DNA from: Yamagishiella unicocca
Taxonomy: Eukaryota; Chlorophyta; Chlorophyceae; Chlamydomonadales; Volvocaceae
Direction of reading: 5' to 3'
Length of the DNA stretch: 64,000 nucleotides
NCBI GenBank assembly: GCA_003116995.1
Contig: BDSL01000137.1
Span: 1 to 64,000 of the forward strand
Below are positions 34,376 to 46,000 of this stretch, piece by piece. Below the pieces are notes generated by a model. The model saw only the letters and a program-made list of their open reading frames with translations, had not been told where the DNA came from and made no database searches. The position numbers and the translations under genes are program-made. Numbering within the stretch: position 1 is the first letter of the stretch; every line of letters begins with the position of its first letter.

Positions 34376-35128
34376 ATGAAGGTATGGAGCGGCGGCGGCG
34401 GTGACGGCGGCGGTGACGGCAGTGAGGTTGCGGTCCAAGCGGCCCAGTTGTCGCCGACTTCACCGGCCGCAGCCGCAGCCGCATCTGCGGCCCAGCACGC
34501 AGCAAATGCGCTGCAACCATATCGGTTGTACTGCCAAAGACAAGGTGGTTATGTTTGGTCAAAGATGGACCGGTGGTTGTACCTAGGACTCAAGCCGACC
34601 GGGCTGGCGCCATTCTCCGCAGCCGCCGGAGTGTGAGTGTGGAGGTAGCGGGGTGCGTGATGACGTCTGGGGGGCGTTTCAGAGGAAACCCCTGGGGGAG
34701 GGCCGGGCAGCGGGACGCGGGGCGGCTTTGCGGTTTGTAGCGTTACTGAGCCCCAGTTGGTTAGTTCACGCGAACATGAAGAATGGTATGGAGGTCTTTT
34801 CCTGGGGTGGTGCAGGATGGTCTGGATGGTGGTGCGATAAGCGGCGGCCGAGCCATGAGCCTGCGCAGCTCGTTTCATTCCTAATCGGTATTACTTTTCA
34901 GTGCTGACCCACGGGTCTCCTCTTAAGCCCCACTGCGACGCCAGCCCGCTGAAGGAGGCTTCGATGGAGGTCGCCAAACATTGTTGTCTGTCATCTGCTG
35001 CTGTTGGAAAATGCAGCATTCCGTTTCGCAGTGCCGTACTTTATCGTAGCAAGATGGTCAGTGAAGTGCCCCCACTGAAGGTTCACACAGGCACAAACAC
35101 ACGCAAACAGGTTCTGCCGTTGGTCTGA
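34376..35128 (+). CDS. Candidate two-exon gene, unknown product
   Basis: Not recognised and weakly supported. An ATG at 34376 opens a frame with a Gly/Ala-rich start, then YRLYCQRQGGYVWSKMDRW and LYLGLKPTG. A good donor (GGAGT/GTGAGTG) at 34633 joins in phase 2 to an acceptor at 34944 (GACGCCAG), giving 146 residues ending TNTRKQVLPLV. The intron contains a reverse copy of the short intronic repeat family (core GACCCACGGGTCTCC at 34906-34920) shortly before the proposed acceptor, exactly where such copies sit in the well-supported genes. Codon bias is mixed: good in exon 1, poor in exon 2. It could instead be a decayed gene fragment. Confidence 0.33.
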
Positions 35129-35250
35129 ACTTTCTCTGTAACGAGTACTACTACAAACCCTTGCTTGCTTTATCTCCGTCAGTGTCAGGCGATGCGCCCG
35201 ATGGTTCTACCCTTGTAATGCCTGGAGCCAACGGTCACACATCCCGCTCG

Positions 35251-35533
35251 GCCGGCAGGCTATGTCAAAGTTGAGGACGTTGAAATCGAGAAGTGCGCCG
35301 CCGTAGTGAAACCGGATACCGGTATGCTGCCCGGCAAGGAGCTCCTTGGAATCTGCACGCTAATAACGCAGAAGGGATCTCTTACAATCTGGCTTCGAAG
35401 GGATGTTGAGCAACTTGCGGAGCTGCTCGTCAGGCGCCTTCGCGGCGTCGACGGCTTCTCGGATTCGGAGAACAGGGATGGAGCAATGGCCTACCAGGGC
35501 CTGTCGGACGAATTGTATCTCTGCAGCATGTAA
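35251..35533 (+). pseudogene. Truncated copy A-plus of the duplicated unknown gene
   Basis: Homologous to codons 10-108 of the minus-strand gene at 36840-37436 but on the opposite strand. The shared protein blocks are EIEKCAA, MLPGKELLGICTL, QLAELL and GFSDSENRDGAMAY. The ATG region is disrupted by inserted bases, two codons (Thr-Gly) are inserted before MLPGK, and it stops at TAA 35531, right after the point corresponding to residue 108 of the intact copy. It forms the left arm of an inverted repeat with the next entry. Confidence 0.7.
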
Positions 35534-35810
35534 TTATTCGTTCGCCCCACAGCCCCCCGTAGGCCATTGCTCCATCCCTGTTCTCCGAATCTGAGAAACC
35601 GTGGACGCCGCGGGCGAGCAGCTCCGCAAGTTGTGCAACCTCGCTTCGAAGCCAGGCGTTATGAGATGCCTTCAGCTTTAGCAGCGTGCAGATTCCAAGG
35701 AGCTCCTTGCCGGGCAGCATATCCGGTTTCACTTGGGCGGCGCACTTTCCAATTTCAAAGTCCTCAACGTTTCCATACCCTGCCCGCCCAGCGGGATACG
35801 TTGACGCCAT
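35534..35810 (-). pseudogene. Truncated copy A-minus of the duplicated unknown gene
   Basis: Retains the ATG (35810) and reads MASTYPAGRAGYGNVEDFEI, then the family blocks MLPGKELLGICTL, QLAELL and GFSDSENRDGAMAYGGLW. It then loses homology at the same point as copy A-plus. Its frame continues into the antisense of A-plus and ends at 35430. It lacks about 12 bases relative to the intact copy in the QLAELL-GFSDSEN interval. The DNA upstream (35811-36230) is also homologous to the region upstream of the intact copy, so its promoter was duplicated with it. Confidence 0.7.
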
Positions 35811-36839
35811 TCGTGCAGTTATGAGTTGCGAAAACGGGGGATTAGCTGCGTGGTGGAGACTTCCACACTCGGTGCTATAGCTTATGACGCCATCCTGCGG
35901 ATCCTAGGTATCATACCCGACAGTTTCGTCACTCGTCGGTGCGTAGGTTATCGGTTACCTGTAGTACGTAAATATTCCAGTTTAGGACGGACAGCAGACA
36001 TAATTGGGTCGTGTACAAGGCAATGCTTTACGTGGAATGGCGGTCTAAGCGGTTACGGCCTACGCCAATTGGACAGTCCGCTTGCACCCATTGACACGCC
36101 AGGCCCTGACTCTCTGCGGCGCGTTAATGGCTTTATCACACCAAATAACCTTTTTCTGGCCATGATTCTCCAGGTTCGGTTGCGGTCCGAGTTCGCGTTT
36201 ATATAGCGCGCATTTCCTCGCATTGGATGCCGCCCCGGCCGCATGTGCAAAGGGAGGGTGGCCAAAAACAGTGAGCAAAGGAGCGCGAAACAAGCTTTCC
36301 AGTGGGTCCCTGTAATTGTTACAGACGGTAAGCTAGAGCCATTGCTCGTCACATCCTCACGGTTGTCATACGGTTGCAGGGGTGTGCGCCCCCAAAGTAA
36401 ACGACACGCAAGTACATCCTTCTTCCCCACGCGGCACATTGAGAAGCCCACAGCGTCCTGACCAGTTGCAGCAACTGTTACGATGAGCCCCTGACCAGTG
36501 ATGCATTCCATCGACGGTGGAGTAGACCAGTATAAGCTGTGTTGGCTAAGCCACCGTAAGCTGCGTAGGCCAAGCTATGGACAAGTCTGGGCGCGACCTA
36601 GCAAACTCAGGATAACAGGCATCCGTGAGCAGGGGCCACCAACCACCAACCACCAACTATTGCACGCTCCAGGGAGCAAGCTCCACGCGAAGCCCAAAAC
36701 ACATCCCCCAGCGAACCCCCGGCTTGGTGGCCGAGCCCCATGTGGCTGTGGGCTTGCGCCTTTCCGCCTGCTAAAACCCTTAAACCTATAACGCAAGTCT
36801 CTTGCACGGCCGAAATCCTGTTGCTGCCAGCGGTCCTTA
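35811..36839. other. Duplicated upstream region and unassigned DNA
   Basis: 35811-36230 matches 37437-37930 with many substitutions; shared strings include GGAGACTTCCACAC, AGCTTATGACGCCAT, TAGGTTATCGG and ACACGCCAGGC. A TTTATATAGC motif lies near 36199. From 36231 to 36839 I see no gene, repeat or RNA feature. Confidence 0.6.
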
Positions 36840-37436
36840 TCAGTAGGTCACAGCGACGTTGCTGCAAGTGAGCATTTGGCACCGCAGGCCGGTGTTAATG
36901 CTCTGCAGCGACCCGATTAGGTGATGCGCCGCGGCCTTGCCTCTCGCGTCGTTCGGGAAGCTCCACATGAGCCCGCTACTTCCTACTGGCGTCGGTGGCG
37001 GCAGTGGGCTGCCGGCTGGAGGGCGCACGGCCGGCAGGAGAGGTGCCTGCAGCGGTTGAGCAGCGCCCGCGGCATGCCCGGTCGAAGCGTCCGCGACCAC
37101 GTAGATTGGGTCGATGAGTTCGCGGACCCATGGATTTGAGCTCATGTAGAGTTCTAACTCGTCCCACAGGCCCTCGTAGGCCATTGCTCCGTCCCTGTTT
37201 TCCGAATCCGAGAAACCGTCGACGCCGCGAAGGCGCCCGGCGAGCAGCTCCGCAAGTTGTGCGACATCGCTGCGAAGCCAGGCTTTATGAGATCCCTTCT
37301 GCTCCAGCAGCGTGCAGATTCGAAGGAGCTCCTTGCCGGGCAGCATATCCGGTTTCGCTGTGGCGGCGCACTTCTCAATTTCAAAGTCCTCAACTTCGCC
37401 ATAGCCTGCCGGCCCAGCGGAATACGTTGACGCCAT
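36840..37436 (-). CDS. Unknown 198-residue protein, intact member of a local duplicated family
   Basis: Single open frame from ATG 37436 to TGA 36840. The first 110 residues (MASTYSAGPAGYGEVEDFEI, MLPGKELLRICTLLEQKG, WLRSDVAQLAELLAGRLRG, GFSDSENRDGAMAYEGLW) are conserved in two truncated copies at 35251-35810, so this part was under duplication. The middle (about 125-160) is Pro/Ala-rich. The end, WSFPNDARGKAAAHHLIG then SLQSINTGLRC, has no copy nearby. There are no cysteine pairs, membrane helices or signal peptide. Small charged helices around KELLRICTLLEQ and VAQLAELL are likely. I do not recognise the family, and a transposon- or virus-derived origin is possible. Codon bias is moderate rather than strong, unlike the housekeeping genes. 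Confidence 0.5.
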   Translation of the reverse strand: MASTYSAGPAGYGEVEDFEIEKCAATAKPDMLPGKELLRICTLLEQKGSHKAWLRSDVAQLAELLAGRLRGVDGFSDSENRDGAMAYEGLWDELELYMSSNPWVRELIDPIYVVADASTGHAAGAAQPLQAPLLPAVRPPAGSPLPPPTPVGSSGLMWSFPNDARGKAAAHHLIGSLQSINTGLRCQMLTCSNVAVTY

Positions 37437-39501
37437 TCGTGCGGTTGTGGGTTGCGAAAACGAGGGGGGAGCTGCGTGATGGAGACTTCCACACACGGGG
37501 CTGGTAGAGCAGCTTATGACGCCATGCAAAGTGCGGGCGAGTACGGGTCCTAGTCGATCCTGCTCATCCGACAGTTTTAGCACGCGTCGTAATCGGTGTC
37601 TAGGTTATCGGCACCTGGTCCATGTAATTTCTCCAATATGGGGCGGACAGCGGGAATTAAAAAATGGGACATGCACAAGGCCAGGCTTTGATACGTGGAT
37701 TGGCGGTTTCGGCGGCTTGGGTGGTTTTGGCGGTTTAGGCAGTTGAGGGCGCTAAGGGGCGCTACGCCATCGATGCCAATTGGACAGTGCACTTGCATGA
37801 AATGACACGCCAGGCTCTGACTCTCTGCGCCGCGTTGATGGCTCTTTAATTGCAAGGAGAGCAGCTTCCGACCATGAGTCTCCAGAGGGTGCCGTTTACA
37901 TGGCGCGCGCACTTCGCTGCTTGCCCCGGCAGTCGCTCCAAGACAACCATCGGTGGATGCTTGCGGACTTAATTGAAGGCATTGGAAGGGCATAATGTCG
38001 TGTCGCAACACCGCTCCCCCCTGGCGAGCTCTGCGGCCTTACGGGCGCACGAGAATGTGTTGGGGACGGCGCAGACACACACACACGGTCAGGTATCCCA
38101 CACCTTGACACGTGAAGCACGGAAAGTGTGGACATATACGAACACACGGTTACATGCGTAATTTTCCGTGAGCACGTTGACTCGTTGGCTCACAGCGGTA
38201 TGCATGGCGCAAGCGGCTTGTGGCGTTGGACGCGGTCTGCTGCGCGGCGCAGGGCGACCACAAGCGAGCAGCGCCACTCACAGACGACCATCCACAACAA
38301 TCCCACGCACAGCCCTTGTTTCGTACGTATACGCCGCAGGGCACTGGGCACGGGCGCTAGGAACCCGAATTCTGCTCGATTACGATTACGCAGCTTCCCA
38401 GCTTTGTGAAGCATCGTCTGGGGCTAAAACACTTCTCAAAACCCTGCATCTACATTGCCTCCTTCCTTTCCCGGGTCTCTTTTTTTCGGGGCGTCCCAAC
38501 AGCCCCCCCCCCCCCACATCGCTCCGTGCTCTACTGCTCCTGCACAGTCGTACTGCACGACGCGCGTTCGACGTCACCTCCGCGCTGCCATGAACGGAAA
38601 CGAAACAGGCCTTGGTACAATCCTCGGAATCATTGACAACACCAAGATCCTAGGTTTCTTGATACAACCCTCGAAAACACAGAAAACGTAAAGGAAAACT
38701 TCCTGGCTCCTTGGTACAGTCATGCAATCTTATTAAAAACGCGCGACCCACAATTACCAGAAACATCAACGCGGGCCTGACATGCTATCGCGAGTTGAAC
38801 TCCTCGCCATGTCGCCCAAACTTCGTCCACAGAACGGAACAGGGCGATACCGCGGGAGTGCGGATCGCGGATTCATGTCGCCAATACAAAACACGTGAAA
38901 AACCGTGAAAAGACAGCCATGCGCATATTTGGCAACTCCTTTACTTATCTCCTGCAAACGCACTAAGACTACGAATCTATCCTAACACAGGCAAACACGA
39001 CCTCAAAAGGCATTCGCGAAGGTGTTGCCATGCCCATTGATTGCTGCTATCGCTGCAGCCGAGGCGGCTGGCCGCCAAAGTCCCTCCAGGGAGTCAGGCC
39101 GAAGAAAAAGCCGCGTCCACGATGGATGCTGCACCGCGTATGTCTGCAGGAGCAGCTCCAGGGACGGCGCACGCGCAATTTCCCCCTCCGTGTGACTGGG
39201 ATGGAAATAGTTCAAACATGATTGCACACACCACCAATTAACAGCGCACGCATATCAGCATGCTGGAAAAAAGGACGCCTAATCATATCATACATTCGTC
39301 TCCTTCAACCCCAGCGTCTAACTCATAAGCCGCGCCAACGACTACCTGGCCTTCGACGCACTATCACGCGCTCTGCCGTCGACACCGACACCGACCTTGA
39401 ACGCTGTGCTCCAAGCAGTCCAGCAAGAAGGTGGTCAGCGGCTGGCGACCCGCGGGTCGGCCACAGCAAGTGTGACGCACGTCGCGCGCTCGCTCCAATC
39501 C
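37437..39501. other. Intergenic region without a supported gene
   Basis: 37437-37930 is the upstream region duplicated at 35811-36230. From there to the kinase stop the DNA is moderately AT-rich with scattered open frames below 140 codons and no coding bias. A short frame at 38591-38691 (MNGNETGLGTILG...) was considered and not accepted. 39502 onward to the left should include the kinase 3' untranslated region. Confidence 0.45.
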
Positions 39502-41398
39502 TCACACGACCTCCGCCCGCAGCCCCGGCGGCGCCTCCTCGTACTCCAGGCTCTGCCAGTCCACTCCATCAAAGAAGGGGTGCCGCATGGCCGCTGCAGC
39601 GTCGAGCCTCTTGCCCTGCGCGGTCAATCGCGGGGCGAGCGGAGAGGTGTCGGTGCAATGCGCGAGGCCCGGGCTGCTGGCCCTGAACCTCTCACAGCGA
39701 ATACCTGCACGGGCCCTGTATCATCGACCTCGACCCCCCGGACCCTCCTCCCTAACGCACCCCCCCGTCAAGAGGGCGATTTATTTATTTTTTTACCCCA
39801 TCCCGGCTCCCTGGGTCCGCCCTCCCCTCCCCCCCCACCGCACCTGTGTCACCAGGAGCCCCTCCAGCAGCAGGTTTCGGAGCGCCTCCGAGCAGCCCTC
39901 CAGGTGCGGCCCGTCCGCCACCTCCTGGTCGGAAACCATCTCCAGCAGCACCGCGCCCAGGCCCCACATGTCGGCCTTGTTGCCGTACGATCCGCCGCCG
40001 TACGCGGCGGCGCGCACCTCGGGTGCCGCGCTGGCGAGCCGACCCGCGGGTCCGTACACCAGGCCCTCCTCGTCCACCAGCTCCGCCGCGTCAAAGTCCG
40101 CCAGCAGCGGGTGGCCGGACGCGGAGCGGTAAATGTTGTGCGGCGACACGTCTCTGTGGACCAGTCCCAGCTCGTGGATGTGGCTCAGCGCCAGCAGCAC
40201 CCGCGCCGCCAGCCAGCGGACCTCATGCTCGTCAAAGTACGGCGCGCGGCCGCCGCCCACTCGGCGCCGGTGCTCGATGAGGTCGTGCAGCGAGCCCAGC
40301 GGCGCGAACTCGGTGTACACCGCGTACGGCGCCTTGCCGGGGTGGGAGCTGCCGTACACGCGCAGCACGAAGGGGCAGGCCGCGGCGATCTCCATGGCCG
40401 CCACCTCGCGCGCGTGGCGCTCGGCGTTGTAGCGGCGGCACACGATGGCCTTCTGCGCCAGCTGCAGGCGCCCGCCGTCCGGCAGGTCGACCTCCATCAA
40501 GTGGACCTCGCCCACGCCGCCGCGGCCCAGGTGGCGGACCTGGTGGAGAGGGGGGAAGTCGGGGGAAGAGAGGATGTGGGTCGGGAAGATAAGAGGAGGA
40601 TGTGGAGGCGAAGGAAACGCAGGGCGGAAACACGCGGGCAGGCGGTTGGAGACTCTCCAATGGATAGGGTTGCAAAAGAAGGGGGTATTATATACGAGGA
40701 TGGAAGTCGTTGGGGGAGCTGGAGGGTGCGCAGCGCGGGGGGTCGAGGTTTGGGAAGTGGGGGCTGGTGGGCACTGTGGGCCGATTACATATCTCTGTTA
40801 GCGCGGCGTGCAACACGGGTGGATGAGGGAGCCTCCCATGAGGAAGGGCGCAACCATAAATTCAAACCTTGAGAACTTTCTTGAAGTAGCCAAACTGACT
40901 ATTCCGCTAAAGGATGGACTGCAAAGGACATGGTCGTCGGGCACATGGTGGCCCTAAATTAAGCTAGGTCAAAGCCTGTTAGGGTTTCGCCGGCAGGGCA
41001 CCGATGTAGCTTACCTTGCGCCCTGGAAGTTGCTGTCCCGGACGAAGCTTCTTCATCAGCTTGCGCAGAAATGAGGCGTGCTCGTCTGGCAAGGGCCGGC
41101 GCACAAGGCTAGAGGCGCTGGGCGTAGGCGTTGGCGGCATCGACAGGAAGTGAGGATGCAAGTCAAATGAGCTTGAGAGCGTCAGGTCTGAGAAGTTTGA
41201 ATCAAAGCTAGTCCTGGGACCGTTTGACATCAGCGATTCAACGGGCGAGCAGGCCATGCCGTCGGACGGTGACGCGCCCAGCGGGCATGTGCTGTAAGCT
41301 CCGGACGCGGTTGCCTGCGCCGCCTTGTGGCGCGGCCGCGCGAGTACGTGGACCGCCTCACTTCGGTGTTCCCGGCTTGAGCGCAACAACGACGCCAT
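39502..41398 (-). CDS. Atypical protein kinase
   Basis: Three exons on the minus strand: 41398-41015, 40539-39844 and 39690-39502 (422 residues). Exon 1 (128 residues) is Ser/Pro-rich and ends in a basic segment (FLRKLMKKLRPGQQL). Exon 2 opens with VRHLGRGGVGEVHLMEV (Gly-rich loop) and carries LAQKAI (Lys), REVAAMEIAA (helix-C Glu), LVHRDVSPHNIY (catalytic loop), LADFDAAEL (metal loop), SAAPEV and KADMWGLGAVLLEM. Exon 3 ends the C-lobe with LDAAAAMRHPFFDGVDW. It is a Ser/Thr-type kinase by overall pattern, but the catalytic-loop Lys is Ser (HRDVSPHN) and DFG is DFD. The exon-3 acceptor at 39690 is chosen because it keeps frame; the stronger-looking CAG 14 bases upstream breaks it. It is divergent from the ValRS gene. 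Confidence 0.78.
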
Positions 41399-43052
41399 TT
41401 GCAACGAAATCGGGCAAGCACACCGAAAGTGCACAACCTATAACGCTTCTTCGGGCTTTCGCAGCGACACAGCGGTCGTCCTTCACAAGCAGGAGGCCCT
41501 AGCAATCTGCACAATCTTCAGGAAAGTGCTGCTGTCTTCGTAGGGAGGGAAAGCACGCCTAGATGTGCATAGCCAAAGAGCCAAAGCTGACGTGGCAAGT
41601 TAGGAAAAGGATGTCGGTCCTCCGATACGTTAATATCACATTGTATTCCCAAACTTTGAGAACTGAAGGAGCAATTGGCGCGCCTCCTCGTATATTCATT
41701 GCGCGTCGACGCTAACCGTCGGTCTCGGAGACGGCCGCTTTTTTACCCGTGCCGATGGTCCTCCACGTCCCTGCAACGAACAACATATCCAGAAGGAAAA
41801 TTCTGTTTGAATATAATCCAACAGTTATGTTATGATGATTTGTGGGCTCAACTGGTGTCTCCGTTGCCATCTCACTGCCCGGTGGTATCGATAAGAAGCA
41901 TTACGAAATCTCATAGCTGGGCCATCGTTTGAGATTCCTTGGTCCTTGGGCATTGACGGATGCCCAAGCGGATCCTGGTGATATCTGGAGGCTATCAGTT
42001 GTATGTTAAACCCGGTAAAATCGTACTGAACAACATTTTGCGGGCATTGAAAAGCTGTTTGGTACACGATATATGTTAGATGTGGAGGCAGTCATGTGCG
42101 ATTGCCTTAGCTGTTCCTTCTTCTGCGCGGACGCCTCGGTGGGGGGACCTGGGGGGCGAATAACAGGGTTTTGGGGATGTGGGGGAAAGGAACGAAAGCA
42201 ACGCGCAAGAAGTAAGGCATATACGATAACGTCAAGGTTAAAGCTACATGTATTGATTCAAGAATCTTGTGTGCAACTCCTGCAGCGCGTTCATCGCGTT
42301 TGCGTGTTGAAACGCTGTCGACTTGCTTGTCTCCCCGCCCCCAGTGATGGGCTGCTTCGGCCAACTTGGCCAACTGTGTTCATCACCAAACATGCATGCT
42401 ACCTATCATCACAGCGACTGCGGCGTAGCGTGCAGGTCTGAGCTCTGGTGGGCCCCTGGCACCCCTTGGCGAGGCTTGGGGCTCCTCCCAACTGCCATCT
42501 ACCATTTCTGGTCCCACGCCTAGATTGTCGTTGGCATGTAAAAGCGCTGGGTTATTTAGCAACCTCTTTGCCTTGCCTGGCGGAAAACGCGCGCAGGTGC
42601 AGCAAGTACACTGAGGCCATGGCGCAGCAGCGCAGCGCCTCAGATGCAGTGAAACGCCATGAGGTAGTTCATTGTTCTTGTAACAGCCCAGCGGGCATGT
42701 TTCCACGTCCAACTTGCAGCCAATCATGAAATGTGCGATCGCGCGAGTCGGAGCTTCCCTATGTGCCTGGTAATTTACGCAAATGCTAAAGCTATATTCC
42801 TCTTACATATACTGCGTCGCAGGCTAGCGGAAATTTCGGCAAGTAATACGACACCGATAGGACGACCCATTAGACACGTCGCGGCTTGTCTAGCAAAACT
42901 TTTCCACTTCATACCCGTTGATCGGGCACGGGGTATAAACCTTACTTGCTAGGCATAGCCACGGCGTGCACCAGCACGGGCGGCGGCGCAATTTCGGCAC
43001 GGTCGTGCACAACCCCGCCGTCTTATCGACAATTGCACGAACACAGATTAGA
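41399..43052. other. Shared upstream region of kinase and ValRS genes
   Basis: 1.65 kb of lower-GC DNA between two divergent start codons. The AT-rich stretches near 41640-41700 and 41790-41840 are the most promoter-like. No coding frame with codon bias, no repeat array and no RNA gene were seen. Confidence 0.5.
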
Positions 43053-46000
43053 ATGTACACAATCCAGGCCCCACCGGGGCATCCCGGGCAGCCAGCTGTG
43101 CTGATCGCGTGTGCCTTCCTCGAGACGCCTGTCACGATAGACGCCCCGGACCCCGATCTGCCGGTAAGCGGTCTATGCGCTCCATTTCTTACGGCGCACA
43201 CATGGCGCTTATCGTGTACTTTCAGGCGCTGTGGCGTGCGAGCTATCGCCGAACATCCGCGACTACAGAACGGCCGATGTGCATACGCCCCCGCTTGCTC
43301 TACTGCAGGCGCCTGTCCTGAAGGCGAAGGATCACTCTGCGCATGGGACAATTGACATATTGCGCTATGGTAGGCTATGCACGCGCCAGTCGCGTGATTT
43401 CCACTCTCCTCTCCCGGCCCCCCGTTCCCCAAATCACACAACGACGCACGCGCTAAAAGCCTTGTCTAACAGCAGTTGCCGACCATGCGCACGAGGCTGA
43501 AATCTGTATTTCGCTTCGGCCTTGGGGCTTGGGATGCTGCCAGACATGCCGGCGAGCTGCCAACCATCCCCCGAAACCAACCCAATCCATTCCAAATCCC
43601 GGCCATCCCCGCCTGCAGTCGCCTCGCACCATGCGTCCACCACGCTGTATTCAGACGAGCTCAAGGTGCGAGATGACGCCAGGGAGGGGGGGTTGGGATG
43701 ACGCTGTGGAGGGAGGGTTGAGATGAGCGGCTTCGGCTTCGTCTCCTGCGGCGGGCTGCTGCGGGGCAGAGCTTCCAGCGTCGGCCGAAGGCGGAAACGC
43801 TTGGGGTGGACGGGGGGCATGGGGAAAGTCGACACGAGCCAGAAGGCGGCGTGTTTCGACACGGGGGAGTCCCCCACCCTTGGCTGATGCTGACAAACTG
43901 GGGTGGCGAAACGGCGGGGCGGAGGCGGAGCTCCAGCCCAGGCTAGTGAAGGGGTGGGAAGTGCAGGATGTGTTATGGGGTGTGGGTGACACCATCCGCC
44001 CGGAGGAGGGCACCGCTGTGTCAGGAGGGTGGGTGGGGGGACATCGGGCTGCTGGGTGCCACAACGTGGCCTCACCAGCCGAGAGAGCACGCCAGCAGCA
44101 GGAGCAGAAGGGCGGTCTGGTCGCCAGCGGCGGTGGAATGGCCGATAGGAGCGGCAGCAGCAACAGCAGCGGCGTGGCTGGCAGCGGCACCCCTGCCGGC
44201 TGCCAGCTCGCGGCCCCCGCCCCGGGCCCTCAGAACCCCTGGCGTTGCGTAGTTCGGCAACAATGAGCAATGAGTCAGGGCCGGGCTGGGCCGGGGTGGG
44301 GTGGGGTTCCACAACTCTGGCAGTTTATGGCAGTTGCAGCGCAAGGCGGCAGACCTCACAGGCGGCAGCGAAAGCATTAGCGGCGCCGCCGCGGATGACG
44401 GCGGCAGGAGCAGCGGCAGCAGCGCCGCTGCAGCGGTGGCAGTAGCAGGCTATGGTCATCGCCGATCGGGGGAGCGGCAGCCGCGGGGTCACGTGTGCCG
44501 CTGCGACGTGTGCAGCCTGCAAGCTGCGGCACGATTGTGCGCACATAACTCCTTGTAGAGCTGTCAACGTCCAACGCGGCAGGCTGATAGGGGTGCCAGG
44601 AGGGGTCCAGGAGGCCGCTAGAGTGCCAGGAGGTCCCTAGCCTGCGTGCGTCAGCAGCTGGAGATGCATTTGCTGAAACCCTGGCCAGGAAAAGCCCTGA
44701 CCCAAATCGCATTGCGCGGGAAACCGTCTTTTGAGTCCGGTTGGAGCCCGCGGCTGCTGACGTGGCGGTGCCGTACCGGTTGTGTGGCGCTGAGCCGCAG
44801 GACTCCATCGATAAGTGGCTCCAAGTGGGGGCCGGCTGCGAGGCGGCGGCGCTGGCGTGGGTGGAACCCTTCTGCGCCAAGGCGGACGATGCGGTGAGGG
44901 CGATTGACTCCCGACTGGGTGGTTCCGGAGCGGGGTAACGACGACTCTGGGTGGTTCCGGAGCGGGATGAAGGCGACTGTGGGTGATTCCGGAGCGGGGT
45001 GAAGGCGACTCTGGGTGGTTCCGGAGCGGGGTGAAGGCGATTGGATGGCTTTCGAGCAGCGCGAGGGCGACTGGGTGGTTCCGGAGCGGGACCAGCGGTG
45101 GGCGTGGAGTGAGCATACCGGCCGCACATTTGTCAGCAAACCCTCGGTCTGATCCTCATCTCCGGAACCTCGTGCCGTACAGGCCCGCGAGGCCGCCAAA
45201 TCTGAGGTGACCACCTCCCTGGAGCAGCTGAAAGTGGATCTGCTGTCGGGCCGCAAGTATCTGGTGGGTGGTAGGGGGGCGGGGGACGGAGGGGATAAGG
45301 GCCAGAGGAGCGGGGGCGGAGCGTTGGGGGGGCAGAGGGGGCGGGGCCGGCAGGCGGAGCGGGCAAGGAGGCAGAAGGGGACGAGGTTGCCGGCCACAGC
45401 AACAACGCTACCTGCCTTGCTTGCCGGTTGACGCTCAGCCGCACCCCCACCTCTGATCCCCCACCTCTGATCCCCCACCCCGCCAGGTGGGCGAGTCCGT
45501 CACGCTGGCGGACGTGTCGGTGGCTGCCGCCCTGACACCCCTGTTCGAGTCCGTGCTTGGCAGCAAGCTGCAGGCGCACTTCGCCTCCGTGGTGGACTGG
45601 CTGGCGGCGTGCAGAAAGATGCCGCAGTTCGAGAAGGCGCTGGGTGGGTGCGATGGTCCGGCGGGGCAAGGGCTTGCACGGCATCTTGGCATGACATGGA
45701 GAGGCAAGGCGAGGCAGGCCTTCCGGAGGCACGGCCGGGGCAGGGGGGGGGTGCAAAAAGAACCGGCAGGGGAGGGTAAAAGATACGCCGCGAATCCACG
45801 GCCGGCAGGGGTTGCAAGGGAAACCCGTGTACGGCCGGCTTGGGGGGTATGAATGGAGACCCTCGGCGTGAGCAGGCAGGCGGAGGGGGGGCGTTGAGGA
45901 GTCTGGCGGTGGGATGGGTTTAAGTGGGGGCGGCTCCTGATCGCTGCGCTGGTTAGACAGGGGGGTGGAAGGGTTTTGGTGGGGTGGGTGTTTGCGGCTC

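Larger units (their letters stand above)
35251..35810. repeat. Inverted repeat with 250-280-base arms and a short loop
   Basis: The left arm (A-plus) and right arm (A-minus) are complementary. Perfect blocks pair 35324-35361 with 35683-35720 (38 nt) and 35462-35494 with 35559-35591 (33 nt). The unpaired centre is about 64 bases. A transcript of either strand would fold into a long hairpin. Confidence 0.85.

Noticed and set aside
38591..38691. Short plus-strand frame starting MNGNETGLGTILG
   Set aside because: Only 33 codons, AT-rich, without splice or codon support.
39397..40872. 491-codon plus-strand open frame
   Set aside because: It is the antisense of the kinase gene, whose minus-strand reading has recognisable kinase motifs; GC-rich codon bias opens the complementary frame.
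42890..43441. 183-codon minus-strand open frame
   Set aside because: It overlaps the first ValRS exons in antisense and has no independent support.
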